NCBI GenBank assembly: GCA_902526645.1
Contig: CABZLS010000002.1
Location: 48,925 to 112,924 of the forward strand
Length of the DNA stretch: 64,000 bases
Reading direction: 5' to 3'
Source: an uncultured Pelagibacteraceae bacterium
Lineage (GTDB): Bacteria; Pseudomonadota; Alphaproteobacteria; Pelagibacterales; Pelagibacteraceae
The notes beneath the pieces were generated by a model. The model was given only the letters and a program-made list of their open reading frames with translations. It did not search any database and had not been told where the DNA came from. Numbering within the stretch: the stretch's first letter is position 1; the number at the start of each line of letters is the position of its first letter. Positions 43,837 through 52,169 of the stretch are shown piece after piece. The position numbers were made by a program, and so were the translations under genes.

Positions 43837-44211
43837 CTATTTAAGCTTTCCTTCTTCTCTCATTTTGGCTCTTATTTTGGTAGCAGAAATTTTTTGTATT
43901 TCCTCAGGTAATATAATCTCTTCAATTTTATAACCTACTCCTCTACCATAACAAATATTAGTTACATTAGGCACCAACATTATTTTAAACCTTCCCTCAA
44001 ATTCTGGATTTAATCTATCTTCAATATTTTTTTTCACTGTTTGGAAATCAAAAGGATTGTCATCCACGCCTTGAACATCCCTTATTTGTATACAAACTTG
44101 ACCAGTTTTTTTAATAATTTCTTTAAATAAAGTAAAATGTCCATCGTGAAATGGTTGCCACCTTCCTAACATTTGCGCAGTTGGCTTTTTATTGTCCCAT
44201 TTGTATGTCAT
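43837..44211 (-). CDS. cytidylyltransferase-like nucleotidyltransferase
   Basis: 124 aa from the ATG at 44211, chosen because AAGGAGA lies 7 bp upstream; an upstream in-frame ATG at 44244 has none. HxGH-type nucleotidyltransferase: QMLGRWQPFHDGHFTLFK (HDGH at 22-25) and C-terminal ISATKIRAKMREEGKL (the ISxTxIR motif, about 108-114). It transfers NMP to a phosphorylated alcohol or nicotinamide-type substrate. Start shares a base with the kinase stop, so the pair is coupled. Substrate unknown. Confidence 0.82.
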   Translation of the reverse strand: MTYKWDNKKPTAQMLGRWQPFHDGHFTLFKEIIKKTGQVCIQIRDVQGVDDNPFDFQTVKKNIEDRLNPEFEGRFKIMLVPNVTNICYGRGVGYKIEEIILPEEIQKISATKIRAKMREEGKLK

Positions 44212-44618
44212 TACTTTATCTCCTTGTATATTTTTGGTGCCCAACTTTTAGCATCTTGTGATGTAACATGAAAGTCATACTTGTCAGGCTTAACAAACAT
44301 CTTATTAGTATCATCAAACCTTCCTTCTTTAATTGTATCTACCCAAATTATATAATCAGATGGAAATAAGCTTCTTGCCTCGGGAGTTGGGCAAATAAAA
44401 TCTGCTACAACATAAAAACCCTGATCCTTTAACTTTTTAGCAAACTCTGCCATTCTTTTAGCTTGTCTTTTTCTACCCTCCTCAGAGAAATCCCAATCGT
44501 TAGCTGCCTTTCTTACCTCATCAGCGTTTAATCTTTTTGCATTTAACATTGGACCTAGCTCATTTGCTAAAGTTGTTTTACCAGATCCAGGTAAACCCAT
44601 AATCAAAATTATTTTCAT
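44211..44618 (-). CDS. P-loop kinase, APS-kinase-like
   Basis: 135 aa. Walker A GLPGSGKTT (8-16) and LNADEVRKAANDWDFSEEGRKRQAKRM resemble adenylylsulfate kinase, with VVADFICPTPEARSLF and later KYDFHVTSQDA. Full-length CysC is about 200 aa, and SAR11 strains are known to lack assimilatory sulfate reduction, so PAPS formation is doubtful. Context (coupled nucleotidyltransferase, Rieske oxygenase) suggests phosphorylation of a small alcohol. Confidence 0.82.
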   Translation of the reverse strand: MKIILIMGLPGSGKTTLANELGPMLNAKRLNADEVRKAANDWDFSEEGRKRQAKRMAEFAKKLKDQGFYVVADFICPTPEARSLFPSDYIIWVDTIKEGRFDDTNKMFVKPDKYDFHVTSQDAKSWAPKIYKEIK

Positions 44619-45808
44619 ATCAAACTATTTGCTACCCACTTATAAAATTGATGTGTTGGTTGATCCATAATTGGTGAAAAATTTCCTCCGTTGAAAACTG
44701 GTGAGTTTCTTCCTTCTTGCATACCTTCAATTGCACTTATATCTTCTAACATAACATCTTTCCAAAATCTTGAGTTTTTTTTTCTTAAATCTTTAAATTC
44801 ATTTCCATTAGCACTTTCATGACCAACATAATATATTTGCATATGTTCTTTAGTTTTATTCATTGACAATGGTTCAAGCCAAAAAACATAAAAGTGGTCT
44901 ATATGTAAACCTATCATTACATTTGGAAACAAAGCTATGTACTCAGAATTTTTTAACATATTTTTATCCCAATTAGAAAAGGTGTTAAATTTTTTATTTC
45001 CTCTCGTAGGTTGTTCATATTTTTTACTTCCTTGACCAGCAAATCTATTATGTAACCCTTGAATATGATAATGATCATTAATGTTGGAAACTTTATTTAA
45101 TTCTGGATGAATTGTGGGTAAATGATAACTTTCACAATAATTTTCAATAGCAAATTTCCAATTACATCTTACTTCTAAGTTAAAATAACCATAATCATTT
45201 GAGTAAACTAAAGAATTTTGATCTTGTTTATTTATAAACTTAACCCATCTATTTTCTAAAGGTTGAATATATTCATCAAAGTCAATTTCATTTGCATTGA
45301 TATTTACAAAAATTATATCCATCCAAATTTTGGATCTCACTTCTTTTAAATTACTTTTTGTTTTATCGAAATTATCTGACTGATGATTGTCCAAACCACC
45401 AATATGAGGTGTAGCTACAAGTTTACCACTTAAATCGTAAGACCAAGAATGATATGGGCACCTAATTACATTTTTTAGAGTACATGGTTTATCCAAGAGT
45501 TTAAAACCTCTATGACTACAAACATTATGGAATACACGAATCTGCATTTTTTTATCTCTGACTAAGATCAACGGTATCCCCAAAAGACTTAATGGTTTAG
45601 CATCTCCAGGATTGGGTAAAGAACTTGCTACGCCGACAACAGTCCATTTGTTGAAAAAAACTTTTTCCCTTTCATGTACAAAATAATCTTCACTTGTATA
45701 ACACTCATTTGGTAGGCCATTCGCTAATTCTATAGGCTTATCAACATTTTTAAGTTTCTCTATATCTAATATTTTTGATATTTGTAATTTTTTGAGATTT
45801 TGGTTCAC
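44615..45808 (-). CDS. Rieske-type ring-hydroxylating/glycine-betaine-type oxygenase, alpha subunit
   Basis: 397 aa from a GTG at 45808. Rieske [2Fe-2S] ligands Cys97, His99, Cys117 and His120 (NVCSHRG and IRCPYHSW). The mononuclear iron site follows in IENYCESYHLPTIHPEL (Glu226, His229, His234). The E-x-x-H-x(4)-H-P-E pattern is like glycine betaine monooxygenase (GbcA) and stachydrine/carnitine-type demethylases. No ferredoxin-reductase partner is adjacent. Overlaps the kinase start by 4 bp; divergent from metF-dmdA. Confidence 0.85.
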   Translation of the reverse strand: MNQNLKKLQISKILDIEKLKNVDKPIELANGLPNECYTSEDYFVHEREKVFFNKWTVVGVASSLPNPGDAKPLSLLGIPLILVRDKKMQIRVFHNVCSHRGFKLLDKPCTLKNVIRCPYHSWSYDLSGKLVATPHIGGLDNHQSDNFDKTKSNLKEVRSKIWMDIIFVNINANEIDFDEYIQPLENRWVKFINKQDQNSLVYSNDYGYFNLEVRCNWKFAIENYCESYHLPTIHPELNKVSNINDHYHIQGLHNRFAGQGSKKYEQPTRGNKKFNTFSNWDKNMLKNSEYIALFPNVMIGLHIDHFYVFWLEPLSMNKTKEHMQIYYVGHESANGNEFKDLRKKNSRFWKDVMLEDISAIEGMQEGRNSPVFNGGNFSPIMDQPTHQFYKWVANSLI

Positions 45809-45873
45809 AAAAAAAAATTATCATGAGCATATTTTTTGGCAAGGAATTTCGCCACACCTTGTAATAAATTTCT

Positions 45874-45900
45874 TTGACAGCTTTTTTAAAAAAGATAATG
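45874..45900 (+). promoter_or_regulatory. candidate promoter of the metF-dmdA operon
   Basis: TTGACA at 45874-45879 followed, after a 14-16 bp spacer, by GATAAT/TAATGA at about 45894-45901, 9-15 bp before the start at 45909. The -35 is perfect, the spacer is short, and transcription would begin almost at the start codon, so the message may be nearly leaderless. Confidence 0.35.
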
Positions 45901-45908
45901 ATCAGTAA

Positions 45909-46637
45909 ATGAAATTTTCTTTGGAAATTAGTCCTCAAACTGATCTATCAACAGTTCCTCCTGTAAATGACGTTTATATCACAATGTTACCTGGAGGAGA
46001 TTATAAAGAAACTGCTCAACAGGCAGTTGAGCTTGTAAAAAAAGGCTTTAACCCTGTGCCTCATTTTCCCGCGAGATCGATGCATGATGAAAAACAGCTA
46101 AAAGATTATGTTACAAGATGTAAAGATGGTGGAGTTAAGCAAGTTTTGATTATTGGAGGAGGTCGAGAACCTTTAGGCAAATTTGATAGCTCTTTTCAAC
46201 TTCTAGAGACTGGTTATTTTGAGAAGATGACGATAGGAATCGCTGGACACCCAGAGGGTAGTCCTGATATATCCGATTCAGATTTAGAAAAAGCTATGAT
46301 AGATAAAAAGCCTTACGCTGACTATATTGTAACTCAGTGGTTACTTGATCCCCAGCCTATTATAGATTTTATCTCTAAACAAAGCGTACCAGTGCATGTA
46401 GGAATTACTGGACCTCTAAAAATATCGAGCTTAATTAAGTTCGCTAATATTGTTGGAGCAAAAAATTCCATAAATTTTCTTAAATCTAATTTTAGTAAGG
46501 CGTTAGATTTATTAAAACCTAAAGACCCTAATGATCTAATTGGGAAAGTTAAATCGCATACAGATTTCTTCCACATTTATACATTCGGCGGCTTGAAGGA
46601 AACAAACAAGTGGTTGAAGGAGAATGGTTATGTCTAA
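45909..46637 (+). CDS. methylenetetrahydrofolate reductase-like protein
   Basis: 242 aa, shorter than MetF (about 290). Folate/FAD TIM-barrel features: MKFSLEISPQTDLSTVPPVNDVYITMLPGG, FNPVPHFPARSMHD, VLIIGGGREPLGKFDSSFQL, IGIAGHPEGSPD and YADYIVTQWLLDPQ. It precedes dmdA and overlaps it by 8 bp. DmdA produces 5-methyl-THF, so this enzyme probably oxidises it to methylene-THF in the catabolic direction. Confidence 0.85.
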   Translation: MKFSLEISPQTDLSTVPPVNDVYITMLPGGDYKETAQQAVELVKKGFNPVPHFPARSMHDEKQLKDYVTRCKDGGVKQVLIIGGGREPLGKFDSSFQLLETGYFEKMTIGIAGHPEGSPDISDSDLEKAMIDKKPYADYIVTQWLLDPQPIIDFISKQSVPVHVGITGPLKISSLIKFANIVGAKNSINFLKSNFSKALDLLKPKDPNDLIGKVKSHTDFFHIYTFGGLKETNKWLKENGYV

Positions 46638-47988
46638 AGAATTTGACTACACTAAACTAAAACATGTTACTTCAGTTGATCAATCTGATCGAAAAGTACC
46701 ATATAATTTGAGACAAAGTGGACCGACAAAAGTTGAAATGCTAATATCAACTAGAGTAAGAAAGTCACCTTATTGGCATTTATCAATGCAAGCAGGTTGT
46801 TGGAGAGCAACTGTTTATAATCGTATTTATCATCCTAGAGGATATGTAAAACCAGAAGATGGTGGAGCAATGGTAGAATACGATGCTATCGTAAATCATG
46901 TAACAATGTGGAATGTTGCAGTTGAAAGACAAATTCAAGTAAAAGGACCTGATGCAGAAAAATTTGTTGATTACGTTATAACAAGAGATGCAACTAAGAT
47001 ATCTCCTATGAGAGCAAGATACGTAATTTTATGTAATGCTTATGGTGGAGTTTTAAACGATCCTATTCTTTTGAGAATTTCAAAGGATGAATTTTGGTTT
47101 TCTTTGTCAGACTCAGACATAGGAATGTATCTTCAAGGTGTAAATGCTGATGGTAGATTTAATTGTACTGTTGAGGAAATAGATGCATGCCCTGTTCAAA
47201 TTCAAGGACCAAAATCAAAAGCTTTAATGAAAGATTTGTTAGGTGATCAAGTTGATTTAGAAAACATGCCTTTCTATGGTTTAGCAGAAGTAAAAGTTGC
47301 TGGTAGAAGCTGTGTAATTTCTCAATCTGGTTTTTCTGGAGAAGCGGGATATGAAATATATTTAAGAGATGCAACTTTATATGCTGATGATATGTGGAAT
47401 GCGGTTCTTGAAGCAGGTAAAAAACATAATCTAATGGTTATTGCGCCTGCACATCATAGAAGAATTCAAGCGGGAATTCTTTCTTGGGGACAAGATATGG
47501 ATCAACAACACAATCCTTATCAATGTAATTTAGGTTATCAAGTTTCTTTATCTGGAAAAGGTGAATGGAACAAAACTTCTGATTATGTTGGTAAAGCTGC
47601 TTTGGAAAAAATGGGTGCCGATATTAAAGCTGGAAAAAAACCATATAAGTTACAATTAGTCGGTTTTGAACTTGGTGGGAAACCAATAGAGGACTATGCA
47701 CCAGATTTTTGGTTAATATCAAACGAAAATGGTGGAGACCCTGTAGGGTTTATAACATCACCATGGTATCATCCAGAAAAGAAAACTAATATAGCTATGG
47801 GATATGTGCCATTTGATGGAACACTTAATTCTAATGGGTTTCCGAAGGGTAAAGTTGGGACAAAATATAAAGTTCATTTACCTGAGAAATACTCAGATAC
47901 CCCTGGTAAACCAGTTGATGCTGTCATAGTTGATATTCCATTTAAAGAATCTTTCAACGCTAATACAAGAGAAGTTGTAAAAGGTTAA
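46630..47988 (+). CDS. dmdA: dimethylsulfoniopropionate demethylase
   Basis: Transfers a methyl group of DMSP to tetrahydrofolate, giving methylmercaptopropionate and 5-methyl-THF. 452 aa, GcvT fold. The ATG at 46630 (MSKEFDYTKLKH) is preferred because AAGGAG at 46617-46622 is 7 bp before it; the ATG at 46624 is only 1 bp from that site. DmdA-specific segments SPYWHLSMQAGCWRATVYNR and NHVTMWNVAVERQIQVKGPD and late QAGILSWGQDMDQQHNPYQC are very clear. Overlaps the metF-like gene. Confidence 0.95.
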   Translation: MSKEFDYTKLKHVTSVDQSDRKVPYNLRQSGPTKVEMLISTRVRKSPYWHLSMQAGCWRATVYNRIYHPRGYVKPEDGGAMVEYDAIVNHVTMWNVAVERQIQVKGPDAEKFVDYVITRDATKISPMRARYVILCNAYGGVLNDPILLRISKDEFWFSLSDSDIGMYLQGVNADGRFNCTVEEIDACPVQIQGPKSKALMKDLLGDQVDLENMPFYGLAEVKVAGRSCVISQSGFSGEAGYEIYLRDATLYADDMWNAVLEAGKKHNLMVIAPAHHRRIQAGILSWGQDMDQQHNPYQCNLGYQVSLSGKGEWNKTSDYVGKAALEKMGADIKAGKKPYKLQLVGFELGGKPIEDYAPDFWLISNENGGDPVGFITSPWYHPEKKTNIAMGYVPFDGTLNSNGFPKGKVGTKYKVHLPEKYSDTPGKPVDAVIVDIPFKESFNANTREVVKG

Positions 47989-47998
47989 TCTGATTTAT

Positions 47999-48016
47999 GG
48001 GGGAGTTTACTCCCCC
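47999..48016 (+). terminator. GC-rich hairpin after dmdA
   Basis: GGGGGAG (47999-48005) and CTCCCCC (48010-48016) form a perfect 7-bp stem around TTTA, 11 bp after the dmdA stop. The following TACATCTTAAA is only weakly T-rich, so it may be an inefficient terminator or a 3'-end stabiliser. Confidence 0.6.
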
Positions 48017-48026
48017 TACATCTTAA

Positions 48027-48131
48027 ATGACGAAAGGTTTTATAATAGTAATTTGCATTATTATAACTATTGCTTTAATAATATTCCCATTAATCGTGTC
48101 TTATAAAGAGCAAAAAAATAAAAAAAAATAA
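48027..48131 (+). CDS. 34-aa single-helix membrane peptide
   Basis: ATG at 48027, stop at 48129-48131, ending at the base before the next gene. MTKGFIIVICIIITIALIIF forms one transmembrane helix; the tail is basic (SYKEQKNKKK). No Shine-Dalgarno is visible and the ORF lies close to the dmdA hairpin. Reported because position and hydrophobicity suggest a real peptide, with limited certainty. Confidence 0.4.
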   Translation: MTKGFIIVICIIITIALIIFPLIVSYKEQKNKKK

Positions 48132-48674
48132 ATGTTTGGTGAATTTTTAAGTATAATTTTAAAGTCTATTAAACTAGATAAAACACTTTATTCCGATAAT
48201 AAAAATTTTGGTGAAGCCTCAGTTTATTTTGCTGGCATTATTATGATTTTGGATGGAATAGCAGGTGCAGTTGCTGCAAACACAGTTTTTAAAACAGCTG
48301 TGGCAATGTCAGGAATAACTGCAATATTAACTTGGTTTGTTTGGGCAGTATTAATCTATGTTATTGGTGTCAAACTATTTCCTGACAAAAGTACTAAAGT
48401 TCCATTTAAAAAAGTATTAACTGCAGTTGGTTTTGCTCATGCGCCTGGTTTGTTAAGATTTTTTGCTGTCACACCGGAATTAATGATACCTATAATTTTT
48501 CTTACACAGTTTTGGATTTTTGCTGGACTAATTATCTCGACCCGACAAGTGCTTAATCTTAAGTCTAATTTAAAATCGTTTGGAATTGTCTTTATGTCAT
48601 TTTTAATAATTATCTTTTTATCAATTTCATTTGTTATTAGTAGAATGAACGCCTTACCAATTAATCATATTTAG
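48132..48674 (+). CDS. YIP1-family membrane protein
   Basis: 180 aa with about five hydrophobic segments. GEASVYFAGIIMILDGIAGA, TAILTWFVWAVLIYVIGVKL and KKVLTAVGFAHAPGLLRFF are the Yip1-domain pattern. Bacterial members are uncharacterised. Its 3' end overlaps the convergent 52-aa CxxC gene by 4 bp. Confidence 0.82.
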   Translation: MFGEFLSIILKSIKLDKTLYSDNKNFGEASVYFAGIIMILDGIAGAVAANTVFKTAVAMSGITAILTWFVWAVLIYVIGVKLFPDKSTKVPFKKVLTAVGFAHAPGLLRFFAVTPELMIPIIFLTQFWIFAGLIISTRQVLNLKSNLKSFGIVFMSFLIIIFLSISFVISRMNALPINHI

Positions 48675-48829
48675 ATTGGAAAAATCGTTTTAGAAACTCT
48701 GCAAGACTTACAAATTTTAAAACCAGTTAGAATCAAATTTTGAGAAACACTTTCATCCTGTTCTTTGCATTCATCACAAATATCATCTAGATCTTTTAAA
48801 TTTTTTTCTATTTCTTTATCTTCAATCAT
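48671..48829 (-). CDS. 52-aa double-CxxC protein
   Basis: ATG at 48829, TAA at 48673-48671. The start overlaps the DUF3726 stop by 8 bp, so it is probably translated by coupling. ICDECKEQ (Cys18, Cys21) and FKICKSCRVS (Cys40, Cys43) form a two-CxxC zinc-ribbon-like arrangement. Short acidic N-terminal helix. Unknown function; last gene of the DUF3726/553-aa/dipeptidase run. Confidence 0.62.
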   Translation of the reverse strand: MIEDKEIEKNLKDLDDICDECKEQDESVSQNLILTGFKICKSCRVSKTIFPI

Positions 48830-49433
48830 TATCAGTCAATCCAGCACCTGCGGCACTTTCTTTTAAACTATCTGTTTCTTCTACAAAGGTATCTTCTGCA
48901 AGTTTGTAAAGATTTTTCCAATCTTGATTAGAAAAATTATCTTCATTGTTTATAAAACTTATTTCTACTTGATTTGCTAATATTGGTATTTCTTTTTCCC
49001 AGAAATTTGAGGAAATACTCACATTAAAATTCAATAAAAATTTAAAACCATCAAATGAAAACAACAATTTTTTTCCAATAATTTCTGAACCTCTGCTTAA
49101 AAAGGGTAAAAGTAACAATGGATAAGCAAGGTTTTTAACTGAACACTTTTTTAAAGTTTCAATGTTCTTTATTTGGTCAATGAAATTAACACCCAACATA
49201 ATTGGACAAAAAGATGATCCAGCTGATTTGTTAATCTTGTGGATTAATTTTATTTCTTCAAAATTTTCTTTTTTTTTATTTTGATAATATTGATTAAGAT
49301 TTTTGATACCTGAAAAACCAAACAATTCTGATAATTTTATAGATTTGCCAACTTCCTCTGCTATACCCCAAGAATACCCAGCAGCTCGACTTGCCCTCTT
49401 AACTGTAGTTTCTATCTCACTTAAGGATTTCAT
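48822..49433 (-). CDS. DUF3726 family protein
   Basis: 203 aa. MKSLSEIETTVKRASRAAGYSWGIAEEVGKS is the conserved N-terminal helix pair of DUF3726, and KINKSAGSSFCPIMLGVNFID follows. No catalytic motif known. Sits 3 bp downstream of the 553-aa protein gene, so the two and the dipeptidase form one operon. Confidence 0.85.
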   Translation of the reverse strand: MKSLSEIETTVKRASRAAGYSWGIAEEVGKSIKLSELFGFSGIKNLNQYYQNKKKENFEEIKLIHKINKSAGSSFCPIMLGVNFIDQIKNIETLKKCSVKNLAYPLLLLPFLSRGSEIIGKKLLFSFDGFKFLLNFNVSISSNFWEKEIPILANQVEISFINNEDNFSNQDWKNLYKLAEDTFVEETDSLKESAAGAGLTDND

Positions 49434-49436
49434 AAT

Positions 49437-51098
49437 TTAAGAGTGGGTTTTATAAACCCATTGCTCATCATAATTTTTTAATTCGTTTGGGAGTGGCGCA
49501 CCTTGAAACATACATATTCTTAACCATTTGTCAGATCTTGGATCAAATTTTAAAGCTCCAAAAAAAGATAATTTTAATCGTAACATGTCAATTGGAACTA
49601 AATTTTCTCCTATAGTATTATCTTGTATCTCTGAATATGGAAATTTTTCAATAATAAAGGCTCTTCTAACAACATGTCTTAAATCAGAATTATCAATCAA
49701 AAATTGATTAATTCTTAAATTATCTTTTAAAGGCAACAACCTCTCATATAATTTTTTTATATCTCTAGCTATTGCTAAAGGTTGTTCCAAATCTGCCCCA
49801 TTTTCTTCGAAACGATTAGCTAATCTTGGTTCTTCTTTATTTTTTGAAATAAACCAAAATTTCTGATTACTTTTTTTTGTTTGAAAATTAATTTTAAGAA
49901 TATCTGAATATTTATTTTTTAAAATCTTCTTCAAATCACCAACATTACGCTCAGTCGGAATATTGAAGTATTTTTCTTCCTCCGAGCTCATTTGTCCTAC
50001 TAATGGCTGAACTATTTCACCAAATGGCTCCATCATTATAGAGACAACATATTCAATACACTCCTCACAAGTCTCTTTCTCTAACCACAGATAAATCTTA
50101 TTAAAAGGATAATCTTTTTTAAAATTAAATTCATTTTCTAAAAAATTAATAAATTTTTTAATATCTTTTAATAAAAGTTTTATTTTTTTTAGTTGATATT
50201 CACTTTCTGTATTCCAGCTAGTAATATTTTTAAGAGAACTTTTCACACAATCTTTAAATAAATCTCTATCTTGTGTTTTAACAATTTTAATTTCTCTAAT
50301 CTTTTTAAGTGCAATTTCTCTGTTGAGTATCCAATTATTTAATAAAGTTGGATGATTAACAATAAATGGGGCCATACCTAATCCAGTAGAATTTCCTATT
50401 CCCAAATTTCTACAAATTTTAGAGTCTAGTTTAACAGCTAATTGAGGATTTCTATTTTTTGCAACATGATTTACTTGATCAAATGTAAATTGTCTTACTA
50501 AATAGACTAACATCATTTCTAATCTAAATGGTCCGTTAATTTCATCTCTATTTTTAATTCTAAATCGATCTGCTAATCCAAACTTTCCTGATCCATAAAC
50601 TGCCGTGGTTCTATATAAATATCCAACTTTTTCAAGTAGTTCTAAATTTGGCTGATTGCCATTACTTAAGCTTTCAACAACATGATCAAATATCCTAACA
50701 GACTTATTAGCTCTAGATAATGTTAATTCTTTATAAGACAATCTACCAACTTCTTGTTTTGGAACTTCATTTCTTAATCTTTCAATATCCTCTTTTAAGG
50801 GAACACCATCATGTAATGTAAAAGCTGCATCCCATTTAGTTGCTATCACTCTATCCGATCTTTCATCATCATTAATTTTGTTTGCATAACAAATTAAAGA
50901 GTAAACTCTGGCCTTTTTTTTAAATGAATATACTGCTGTACCATAACCCTCTTGGTCTAAATCAAATAAATCTCTATTATATTTCCAGTCTTTAAACTCA
51001 CTTAAAAAACTTCTTAAAAAAGATAATCTTGATTGATGAAAAGAACCAAGTCTTGATAGCTTCATTATAATATTAGGATCTCTTAGTTCTACATTCAT
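49437..51098 (-). CDS. 553-aa protein of unknown function
   Basis: I do not recognise this protein. It is soluble, with no signal peptide, and is mainly charged and helical. A recurring feature is Arg/Lys-rich helices; two Cys lie in EKETCEECIEYVVS. Distinct segments include DLFDLDQEGYGTAVYSF, ATKWDAAFTLHDGVPL and KFGLADRFRIKNRDEINGPF. Starts 2 bp after the dipeptidase stop, and precedes DUF3726. Cotranscription with a betaine-cluster-type dipeptidase hints at a shared pathway, nothing more. Confidence 0.8.
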   Translation of the reverse strand: MNVELRDPNIIMKLSRLGSFHQSRLSFLRSFLSEFKDWKYNRDLFDLDQEGYGTAVYSFKKKARVYSLICYANKINDDERSDRVIATKWDAAFTLHDGVPLKEDIERLRNEVPKQEVGRLSYKELTLSRANKSVRIFDHVVESLSNGNQPNLELLEKVGYLYRTTAVYGSGKFGLADRFRIKNRDEINGPFRLEMMLVYLVRQFTFDQVNHVAKNRNPQLAVKLDSKICRNLGIGNSTGLGMAPFIVNHPTLLNNWILNREIALKKIREIKIVKTQDRDLFKDCVKSSLKNITSWNTESEYQLKKIKLLLKDIKKFINFLENEFNFKKDYPFNKIYLWLEKETCEECIEYVVSIMMEPFGEIVQPLVGQMSSEEEKYFNIPTERNVGDLKKILKNKYSDILKINFQTKKSNQKFWFISKNKEEPRLANRFEENGADLEQPLAIARDIKKLYERLLPLKDNLRINQFLIDNSDLRHVVRRAFIIEKFPYSEIQDNTIGENLVPIDMLRLKLSFFGALKFDPRSDKWLRICMFQGAPLPNELKNYDEQWVYKTHS

Positions 51099-51100
51099 AT

Positions 51101-52066
51101 CTAAATTGTTTTATAGAAATTATACCAATTGTTACCAAGTATTCCATTAGTCTCAGTCTCTGAAAAACCAACTTTTTTTAAACCTATCTCTAAATTTTTA
51201 AAACCCCTCGCATCCTCAAACCAATTAGGTTGTTTAGGGAAACCTGGTTTATTTTTAGAACCTTCTCCATAATTTTTATTTTTTGACCAAGTTCCATTTC
51301 TCATCCATTCAACAACCTCATCTGGTTGATTTAAACAAAGATCAGATCCTATGCCAATATTTTTTATATCCATTATTTCTGCGGTTTTAGCCACCATTTC
51401 ACAAAAGCTATCTAAAGAACAATTTGAATTATCTTTAAGATGATGCGGGTAAAGAGATAAGCCTAAAATACCACCACTATCACTTAAAGCTTTTAGTAAC
51501 TCAGAAGATTTGTTTCTTTTCGCTGCGTGCCAAAAGGATGGGTTTGCATGAGTAATTGCTATTGGTTTTTCACTAAATTCAATTGCATCAAAAGTACTTT
51601 TTTCTGCTGAATGAGACATATCAACTACAATACCCACTCTATTCATTTCTCGGATAACTTCTCGTCCAAAATTAGTCAACCCGCTATCATTTTTTTCATA
51701 ACAACCCGTGGCTAACAATGATTGATTGTTATAAGTAAGTTGCATAAATCTACATCCAAGACTATGAACCTTTTCAACTAAATTAATATCATCTTCTATC
51801 GGGGAGCAATTTTGAAAACCAAAAAAAATAGCAGTTTTTTTGTCTTTATTTGCTTTTTCTATATCCTTAAAATCTTTACCCAAAAAAATTAAATCTGAAT
51901 TATCTTTAAGTAATTTTTGCCATTTTATTATTTGTTCTCCTAACTCATCAAAATCTTCATGATATACTATTGTTACATGAACTGCATCTAATTCTGCTTT
52001 CCTATTTATTTTAAATACATCTCTTGTCCATTTGCAATATTGAAGATTATCTATTTTAAATTTCAT
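51101..52066 (-). CDS. M19 (renal dipeptidase) family protein with altered metal site
   Basis: 321 aa. Family features: GLTNFGREVIREMNRVGIVVDMSH (metal His), IAITHANPSF (second His) and a late GNNWYNFY. The N-terminal HxD zinc motif of dipeptidases is replaced by IDNLQYCKW and the bridging Glu segment (EG) by FGFQNC. The same substitutions, as I recall, occur in the dipeptidase homologue of Pseudomonas betaine (gbc/dgc) clusters. Activity may not be dipeptide hydrolysis. First gene of the minus-strand run. Confidence 0.82.
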   Translation of the reverse strand: MKFKIDNLQYCKWTRDVFKINRKAELDAVHVTIVYHEDFDELGEQIIKWQKLLKDNSDLIFLGKDFKDIEKANKDKKTAIFFGFQNCSPIEDDINLVEKVHSLGCRFMQLTYNNQSLLATGCYEKNDSGLTNFGREVIREMNRVGIVVDMSHSAEKSTFDAIEFSEKPIAITHANPSFWHAAKRNKSSELLKALSDSGGILGLSLYPHHLKDNSNCSLDSFCEMVAKTAEIMDIKNIGIGSDLCLNQPDEVVEWMRNGTWSKNKNYGEGSKNKPGFPKQPNWFEDARGFKNLEIGLKKVGFSETETNGILGNNWYNFYKTI

Positions 52067-52169
52067 TTTGCTAAATTTTCTAGAACCATATCAATATGTT
52101 TTTTTAAATTCTATTTATTTTATTGAAATTTTTATTTAATTTTGAAATAAAGTTTAAACTTAATTAATC

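Noticed and set aside
44211..44618. Naming the P-loop kinase cysC
   Set aside because: It is shorter than CysC, no other sulfate-assimilation gene is visible, and known SAR11 strains lack that pathway.
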